From contig JAFGDX010000064.1 in assembly GCA_016931875.1 (NCBI GenBank), positions 1 to 7,931 of the forward strand: a stretch of DNA of 7,931 nucleotides, given 5' to 3'. The notes beneath the pieces are model-generated. The model worked only from the letters and a program-made list of their open reading frames with translations, was not told the DNA's origin and did not search any database. Source of the DNA: Prolixibacteraceae bacterium (GTDB taxonomy: Bacteria > Bacteroidota > Bacteroidia > Bacteroidales > Prolixibacteraceae). This document shows, one piece after another, positions 1-4,439 of this stretch (its first letter is position 1; every line of letters starts with the position of its first letter). The position numbers and the translations under genes were made by a program.

Positions 1-2381
1 ATATCGGTAATGGCCGTGGTTTCCCAGGTAATGTCCTGGTTTGCAACCGTGTTGAGAACAACACCGGCATTTACATTATTTCCCCAAATGGCGTTGTTCC
101 CCGATGAAAGGATGGCCTGGTAGGGATAGTTGCCAATTTGCTGATTCCCCAGTTCTCCCCACGAACCACGTATTTTCAGGTTGTAAATCCACGGGAGGTT
201 TTCTTTCATAAAATCTTCTTCCGAGACTCGCCATCCCAACGAGAATGATGGGAAAAGCCCGTATTTTTTGCCTTTATCAAAACGCGAAGATCCATCGTAA
301 CGGACATTGGCTTCAAAAAGATATTTTCCAAGATAATCATATTGTAACCGGGCAAAATAGGAAACAAGTCCCCATTCCGAAGCTCCTCCGGTGTTTTTCT
401 GGTTTTCAGAGCTACCGGCATCAAGTTCAAAAAGTTCGTTTGTAGGGAATTGATCGCGGTAGGCCGTTAAATATTCATATTTACTTTCGATTTGAGAATA
501 ACCGGCCAGGGCGCTTACCGAATGATTATTAAAGGTTTGCTGATATTTTAATAATCCTTCAATGGTTAATTCTCTTCGGGTGTTCCAATTGACATCCAGT
601 TTTGCCGGCCCTGCATAAGTTGTTTCATCAATTTGTTCGTCGGCTGCATATAATTTATAATTTGTATGGTCGAACACATATCCGCCGCGGGCCACAACGG
701 TTAACGGTTCAGCTATTTTGTATTCCAAATCGGTATTGGCAATAAAATAATAATTGCGTTCCAGTTCATGCGATGTTGCATCAATATCGGCCCAGGGCGA
801 ACCTTTGTCAACGCGTCCGTAATAACCTTCCGAAGTGCGGCCTGCAATGGAAGCGGGCATTCTTGCAATTCGGGTTACCACACGCATGGTTGTTCTGTCG
901 CCGGTGGCTGCACCGGGTCCTTTTTCGTCATCGGCTGTTCCGGCAATGTTGGCTATTAATTTTAACTTGTCAGTGATGTCGCTGTCGATGTTTAGCCGGA
1001 TGTTGTACTTGTTGTAGTAATTCAGCAGATTGTCACCGTAATTGTCATACAGGTTGTTTTGCAAGAGCCCGTCATTCCGAAGATAGCCAACCGAAAACCG
1101 GTATGATGTTGCGGTGTTGCCGCCCATCAGCGAAACATCGTGTTTGGTTTGATAGGCAATATTGTCAAAAGCCATTTCGTAATGTTTGTCGTTGGGGTAA
1201 TTATCATGGTCGGTGCCGGCTTTAAACTTCTGAATATCCTCATCCGTATAAACTGCGCCCTGCCCGGCGTTTGTCAGCGCCTCGTTGTAAGCCATGGCAT
1301 AATTCCACGAATCCACAAATTTGGGCATATCGGCAAGTTCACTAAAACCAACCGTTCCGTTGTAGATAACCTCGGTTTTTCCTTTGGTGCCTCTTTTGGT
1401 TTGAATAAGAATAACACCGTTGGCTGCGCGGGATCCATAAATGGCTGCCGAAGCCGCATCTTTCAAAACCGAAATATTTTGAATGTCGTTTGGGTTGACT
1501 GCATCCAGCGACCCGGGAATTCCGTCGACCAAAACCAATGGGTTATTTCCTGCACTACTAAATGTTCCGGAACCCCTTATTCTGATGGACGTTGAAGTGC
1601 CAGGCTGTCCATCGGACTGCCGTATGGCTATTCCGCTCAACTCGCCTTGCAAGGCCTGCCCGACAGAAATAATGGGTTTGTTCTCCAGTTGTTCGCTGCT
1701 TGCCGTTTCCATTGAGCCAGTTACATTTTCCTTTCTTTGTGTACCGTAGCCAATGGCAACAACTTCTTCAATACCAATGGCATCCGGGGTCATTGTTACG
1801 TTAACGGTGGTTTGGTTACCCACCTCAATTTCCTGCGAAATCATACCCACAAAAGAAAGTACAAGGATGGCATCTTCAGGAACAGAAGAAAAAGAAAACT
1901 CCCCGTTTGCATTGGTAACAGTTCCTTGCGATGTGCCTTTTATAATAACGGTTACTCCCGGCAGTGGCTGTCCGGTATTGTCGAGTATCTTTCCGGTTAC
2001 AGGTTGTTGCTGGTAGCTTTCAGGAGTAATTACAATCAGGTTGTTTTCCATGATTTTGTAGGTTACTTCTGATGGACCAAACAGGTCATTCATTATTTCA
2101 TGAATGGATTGATTGTCAATATTGAAGTCTACCCGGCGATTGAGGTCCATGAATTTTTCGTTGTAAAAAAAGCGAAACTCACTTTGATTTTCGATTTTGG
2201 AAAGGACTTCCTTCACCGTATTGTTTTTTGAATCAACCGTTAGTCGCGTTTGCGAATATACTGTAGCCGAAAGTTGCAGTACACAAAAGATGGTCAGAAA
2301 CAAGGTTAGCTTTGTCATAAGCATTAGTTTTACAAAGTTCCGTTTGTATGGACGGAACAAGCCAGTACAAAATTTTTTCAT
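1..2381 (-). CDS. SusC/RagA-family TonB-linked outer-membrane receptor with STN signalling domain (C-terminus beyond window)
   Basis: Outer-membrane beta-barrel importer that should pair with a SusD lipoprotein (outside the window) to take up a glycan or peptide, powered by TonB. Hand translation gives 793 complete codons with no stop. The order is: long signal peptide (about 1-44, hydrophobic core LTLFLTIFCVLQLSA, cleavage near VYSQ); STN domain (about 47-119); carboxypeptidase-regulatory-like beta-sandwich (about 127-200, with GQPLPGVTVIIKGT); TonB-box-like EEVVAIGYGT (205-214); plug domain (about 218-331) with LVLVDGIPG and the family hallmark LKDAASAAIYGSRAANGV (306-323); then barrel strands. 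Relatives with an STN domain usually run to about 1,000-1,200 residues, so roughly a quarter to a third is missing. The start at 2381 (MKKFCTGLFR) gives the long positively charged leader typical of this family; Met20 or Met22 are alternatives. No Shine-Dalgarno is seen. The STN domain and the upstream sigma/FecR pair imply transenvelope signalling. The substrate cannot be told. Confidence 0.95.
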   Translation of the reverse strand, partial: MKKFCTGLFRPYKRNFVKLMLMTKLTLFLTIFCVLQLSATVYSQTRLTVDSKNNTVKEVLSKIENQSEFRFFYNEKFMDLNRRVDFNIDNQSIHEIMNDLFGPSEVTYKIMENNLIVITPESYQQQPVTGKILDNTGQPLPGVTVIIKGTSQGTVTNANGEFSFSSVPEDAILVLSFVGMISQEIEVGNQTTVNVTMTPDAIGIEEVVAIGYGTQRKENVTGSMETASSEQLENKPIISVGQALQGELSGIAIRQSDGQPGTSTSIRIRGSGTFSSAGNNPLVLVDGIPGSLDAVNPNDIQNISVLKDAASAAIYGSRAANGVILIQTKRGTKGKTEVIYNGTVGFSELADMPKFVDSWNYAMAYNEALTNAGQGAVYTDEDIQKFKAGTDHDNYPNDKHYEMAFDNIAYQTKHDVSLMGGNTATSYRFSVGYLRNDGLLQNNLYDNYGDNLLNYYNKYNIRLNIDSDITDKLKLIANIAGTADDEKGPGAATGDRTTMRVVTRIARMPASIAGRTSEGYYGRVDKGSPWADIDATSHELERNYYFIANTDLEYKIAEPLTVVARGGYVFDHTNYKLYAADEQIDETTYAGPAKLDVNWNTRRELTIEGLLKYQQTFNNHSVSALAGYSQIESKYEYLTAYRDQFPTNELFELDAGSSENQKNTGGASEWGLVSYFARLQYDYLGKYLFEANVRYDGSSRFDKGKKYGLFPSFSLGWRVSEEDFMKENLPWIYNLKIRGSWGELGNQQIGNYPYQAILSSGNNAIWGNNVNAGVVLNTVANQDITWETTAITD

Positions 2382-2388
2382 AAATTTG
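2381..2388 (+). promoter_or_regulatory. Candidate plus-strand -7 element (TAAATTTG) for an antisense RNA
   Basis: TAAATTTG matches the Bacteroidota housekeeping -7 consensus TAnnTTTG at every fixed base. It lies on the plus strand and overlaps the first base of the susC start codon on the other strand. A transcript would start near 2393 and run into the terminator ending at 2495. No TTG/TTTG is found at the usual 17-23 base distance upstream, so only half of the promoter is supported. A second match, TAGCTTTG at 2307-2314, could give a longer transcript. Confidence 0.35.
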
Positions 2389-2410
2389 AATCGTTAAGTT
2401 TAAATAATAC

Positions 2411-2439
2411 GTTGTTTCATACTGCCAATATGGAACAAC
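2411..2439. repeat. 11-bp inverted repeat with 7-base spacer in the susC leader
   Basis: The left arm GTTGTTTCATA (2411-2421) and right arm TATGGAACAAC (2429-2439) are complementary except for one position, around the spacer CTGCCAA. It lies 30 to 58 bases upstream of the susC start codon. It may be the first stem-loop of the antisense RNA, a leader hairpin of susC mRNA, or an operator-type dyad near the susC promoter. In plus-strand RNA the odd pair is U-G, which still pairs. Confidence 0.7.
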
Positions 2440-2455
2440 ATTGACTAACACATTT

Positions 2456-2495
2456 CAATGGGGAGATCAACACAGCGATCTCCCATTGTTTTTTT
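2456..2495 (+). terminator. Hairpin plus T7 tract, intrinsic-terminator-like, facing the plus strand
   Basis: CAATGGGGAGATC (2456-2468) pairs with GATCTCCCATTG (2477-2488) as 12 base pairs with one bulged G and an 8-base loop. Seven T follow at 2489-2495. Read on the minus strand, the same hairpin is preceded by seven A and followed by AAATGTGTTAG, so it lacks a U tract for ending fecR transcription. No protein gene points this way, so its natural client would be an antisense transcript. It could still act as a U-tract-poor attenuator or an mRNA end-protecting hairpin between fecR and susC. Confidence 0.65.
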
Positions 2496-2508
2496 AATTG
2501 GTTTAGAT

Positions 2509-3630
2509 TTATTTCATAAGCAAATTCTTAAACTTTTCCATTTTTTTGCCATCGGCCATAATGTAAACGGTTTTCCCATCAATTACATACCGGATGGGTG
2601 CAGTGTAGCTTATGGCATTTAATACCTGTGCCAGGGTTTCATCTTCGAGGGTGCCGCCAAACGAATATTCTTTCAGGATTTCGTTGTCAAAAATGAAATT
2701 TACATCGTAACGGCGCTCCAGTTTTACCGATAGTGACCCCAGCTTTTCATTGTTTATAATCCACCGTTTTTCCTTCCACGAAACTATGGGTTGGGGATCT
2801 ACCGACTGAATGATTTTTAGCGACGGTCTCCCGGGTGTGGCAATATCTTTTTCATTTTCTGAACGCAGCTGACCTACAATAGCCATCGATTGATTTCTTT
2901 TGGTAAATACAGCTTTTTCATTGGTTTTCAAAACAAGATCATCCTGTAATTTTACCACATCGCTTTCCAGTTTTACCGCGCCTTCCAGCAAGGTGGTTTC
3001 AATGGTTTTTTCTTCTTTGTAAGCTTTTACATTGAACTTTGTACCCAAAGCAGTTACACATATCTCTCCGGTATTTACGGTAAACGGAAGTTGCTCGTTT
3101 TTTGCCACTTCAAAAAAAGCTTCGCCCGAGAGTTCGATGTGCCGGTTATTGTTGCCAAATGTGTTGCTGTATTTTATGGTGGTTCCTGAATTCAGCCAAA
3201 CTTTGCTTCCGTCGTTCAGTTTCACAAACGAACGCGACCCCAGCGGGGATACATATTCAACCAACTGCGGTTCCGGTTTTTGATTTTGAGAGTGACTAAT
3301 AAAATAACTTCCCAGGCCGCCGGCCAGCAACGAGATGATTACTATGGCAGCCACCTGCAACCAGCGTTTCCAGTGGCTCTGGTTGTTTGTATTTTGCTGA
3401 AGGCCGGACTGCAACTCGTTCCACGCCGACTGCACATCAATGGATTTGTTGATTTGTAAATAACTGCTGGCCTGCCAGATGTCGGTAAAACGGTCGGTTA
3501 AAAGCGAATTCTCCGGATTTTTTTTAAGCCAGGTGTTTAAAATTTCAGCATCAGTGTTACTGAAATGGCCTGATAAATAATTTATCAGCGCCTCTTTTTC
3601 ACGGTCGGATATGACGAAATTATTTTTCAT
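2509..3630 (-). CDS. FecR-family anti-sigma factor, inner-membrane signal transducer
   Basis: Single-pass membrane regulator that holds the ECF sigma factor encoded just upstream and releases it when the receptor signals. The 373 residues divide into an N-terminal helical cytoplasmic part (about 1-88, sigma binding), one transmembrane segment (about 91-112, LQVAAIVIISLLAGGLGSYF), a periplasmic FecR beta domain (about 125-222, with KLNDGSKVWLNSGT, LSGEAFFEV, ALGTKFNV and LLEGAV), and a C-terminal STN-like DUF4974 domain (about 293-358, ending KTVYIM). This is the usual full length and layout for Bacteroidota FecR proteins. The ATG at 3630 gives MKNNFVISDREKEAL, typical for the family; no Shine-Dalgarno is visible. 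It lies 66 bases after the sigma gene with no housekeeping promoter in that gap, so the two are probably co-transcribed. Signal-dependent proteolysis of the membrane segment is known for related anti-sigma factors but is not visible here. Confidence 0.95.
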   Translation of the reverse strand: MKNNFVISDREKEALINYLSGHFSNTDAEILNTWLKKNPENSLLTDRFTDIWQASSYLQINKSIDVQSAWNELQSGLQQNTNNQSHWKRWLQVAAIVIISLLAGGLGSYFISHSQNQKPEPQLVEYVSPLGSRSFVKLNDGSKVWLNSGTTIKYSNTFGNNNRHIELSGEAFFEVAKNEQLPFTVNTGEICVTALGTKFNVKAYKEEKTIETTLLEGAVKLESDVVKLQDDLVLKTNEKAVFTKRNQSMAIVGQLRSENEKDIATPGRPSLKIIQSVDPQPIVSWKEKRWIINNEKLGSLSVKLERRYDVNFIFDNEILKEYSFGGTLEDETLAQVLNAISYTAPIRYVIDGKTVYIMADGKKMEKFKNLLMK

Positions 3631-3696
3631 TGTCTGTTACTATTAATAACGACACCGATTTTTAAGCTTGGTATTACAGAATTTTTAAAATTAGTT

Positions 3697-4281
3697 TTAA
3701 AAAAAAGAAAAAAGCACAGCAAGAATAAAAGGAATTGCCTCTTTTATTTTTTTTAAGGCTCTGTAAATTTGTACTTTAACGGTGTTTTCGGAAATATTTA
3801 ATTTTTTAGCAATTTTTTTGTGTGAAAGTTCGTCGAACCGGCTGAGTTTAAAAATTTCGCGGCATTGTTCGGGTAAGTTTTCAATAATTTCCTCAATCTG
3901 ATTTTCCATTTCTTTGGCCAGTAAACTCCCGATGGGATAATCGCTGCTTAATGGTTGTCTTAATTTTAGCTCAATGAGGTATAAATTGTCAGATGAGATT
4001 TCCAATTTTTTCTTTTTTTCTCTTTCAAGATAATTCAGGCACTGGTTGTGTACCGAACGAAAAAGATAACCGGAGAGCGAGGTTTTTATTTCCAGTTTTT
4101 CGCGGTTGTTCCAAAAGTTCAGAAAAAAATCTTTTACCAGGTCCTCAGCAGTTTCCAGTTGTCGGGTGTAGTCGAAAGCATAGGTGCAAAGCCTGGAATA
4201 GTAGGTTTTAAAAACCAGCTCGAACGATTTTGGGTTTCCTTTTTTTAACGACTCAATCAGTTCCTTTTCAATCCCGGTCAT
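3697..4281 (-). CDS. ECF RNA polymerase sigma factor (Bacteroidota SUS-associated, sigma-70 family)
   Basis: Directs RNA polymerase to a small regulon, most likely the downstream susC operon, when freed from the FecR anti-sigma factor. The 194 residues are normal for the family. Region 2 spans about 18-88, with SFELVFKTYYSRLCTYAF, then AEDLVKDFFLNFWNNR at 45-60, and the promoter-melting segment SLSGYLFRSVHNQCLNYLER. Region 4 spans about 125-180, with LPEQCREIFKLSRFDELS and the helix-turn-helix HKKIAKKLNISENTVKVQIY at 154-173. There is no region 3, as expected for ECF sigmas. The protein ends in an uncharged stretch, AIPFILAVLFSFF (182-194), that could touch the membrane or FecR; such tails occur in this sigma group. 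The start at 4281 is the only sensible ATG in frame ahead of region 2. Confidence 0.95.
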   Translation of the reverse strand: MTGIEKELIESLKKGNPKSFELVFKTYYSRLCTYAFDYTRQLETAEDLVKDFFLNFWNNREKLEIKTSLSGYLFRSVHNQCLNYLEREKKKKLEISSDNLYLIELKLRQPLSSDYPIGSLLAKEMENQIEEIIENLPEQCREIFKLSRFDELSHKKIAKKLNISENTVKVQIYRALKKIKEAIPFILAVLFSFF

Positions 4282-4301
4282 AGTTTTGTTTGATTGAAAG
4301 C

Positions 4302-4333
4302 CGAAATTAGTTCAAAAACTTTTTAAAAGCAAT
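4302..4333 (-). promoter_or_regulatory. Weak candidate promoter for the sigma-fecR genes
   Basis: On the minus strand ATTG (4333-4330) is followed after 20 bases by TAATTTCG (4309-4302), one base off the Bacteroidota -7 consensus TAnnTTTG, and lies about 20 bases ahead of the sigma start codon. An alternative is ATACTTTG at 4346-4339, where the TA-to-TTTG spacing is one base short. The TTG sits inside the perfect 10-bp palindrome AGCAATTGCT (4328-4337), a possible regulator site. Confidence 0.3.
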
Positions 4334-4439
4334 TGCTGCAAAGTATGGTTCTTTTTCTGAAAATTTTAAAATGACGTGTGGTATTTATCCGGTAAACTGC
4401 GGTCACCGGGTGAAAGTGAAACGCACACTGGTATTGTTT

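Larger units (their letters stand above)
2393..2495 (+). ncRNA. Candidate cis-antisense small RNA opposite the susC leader
   Basis: Predicted RNA of about 103 nt on the plus strand, filling most of the fecR-susC gap. It would contain a 5' single-stranded part, a first stem-loop (2411-2439), a short linker, and a terminator hairpin (2456-2488) followed by seven T. The first stem is complete only in plus-strand RNA, where its odd pair is a G-U wobble; in minus-strand RNA it is an A-C mismatch. The RNA would be fully complementary to the susC 5' leader, ending about 12 bases short of the start codon. By position, size and orientation it resembles DonS-type antisense RNAs reported for Bacteroides polysaccharide-utilization loci, which repress the susC operon. 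The 5' end is a guess from the -7 element, and the function is inference. The alternative is that the two hairpins belong to the sense leader or are protein-binding dyads. Confidence 0.45.

Noticed and set aside
1140..1595. Plus-strand open frame of 151 codons
   Set aside because: It lies entirely opposite the plug and early barrel part of susC, resembles no known protein, and its composition is that of an antisense shadow.
2307..2314. TAGCTTTG as the main antisense promoter
   Set aside because: It matches TAnnTTTG but has no -33 partner and would give an RNA of about 175 nt reaching into the susC signal peptide; kept only as an alternative to the element at 2381.
2233..2451. Minus-strand 72-codon frame overlapping the susC start
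   Set aside because: It is in a different frame from susC, crosses both gap hairpin regions, lacks a start signal, and overlaps the well-supported signal peptide.
3636..3650. Near-palindrome GTTACTATTAATAAC just ahead of fecR
   Set aside because: It is AT-rich with a mismatch, lies in a short gap between co-transcribed genes, and has no supporting promoter; chance is sufficient.
4389..4409. CCGGT...ACCGG repeat after ppc as a terminator
   Set aside because: The stem has only five pairs around an 11-base loop and no T tract on either side, so it is not a convincing terminator.
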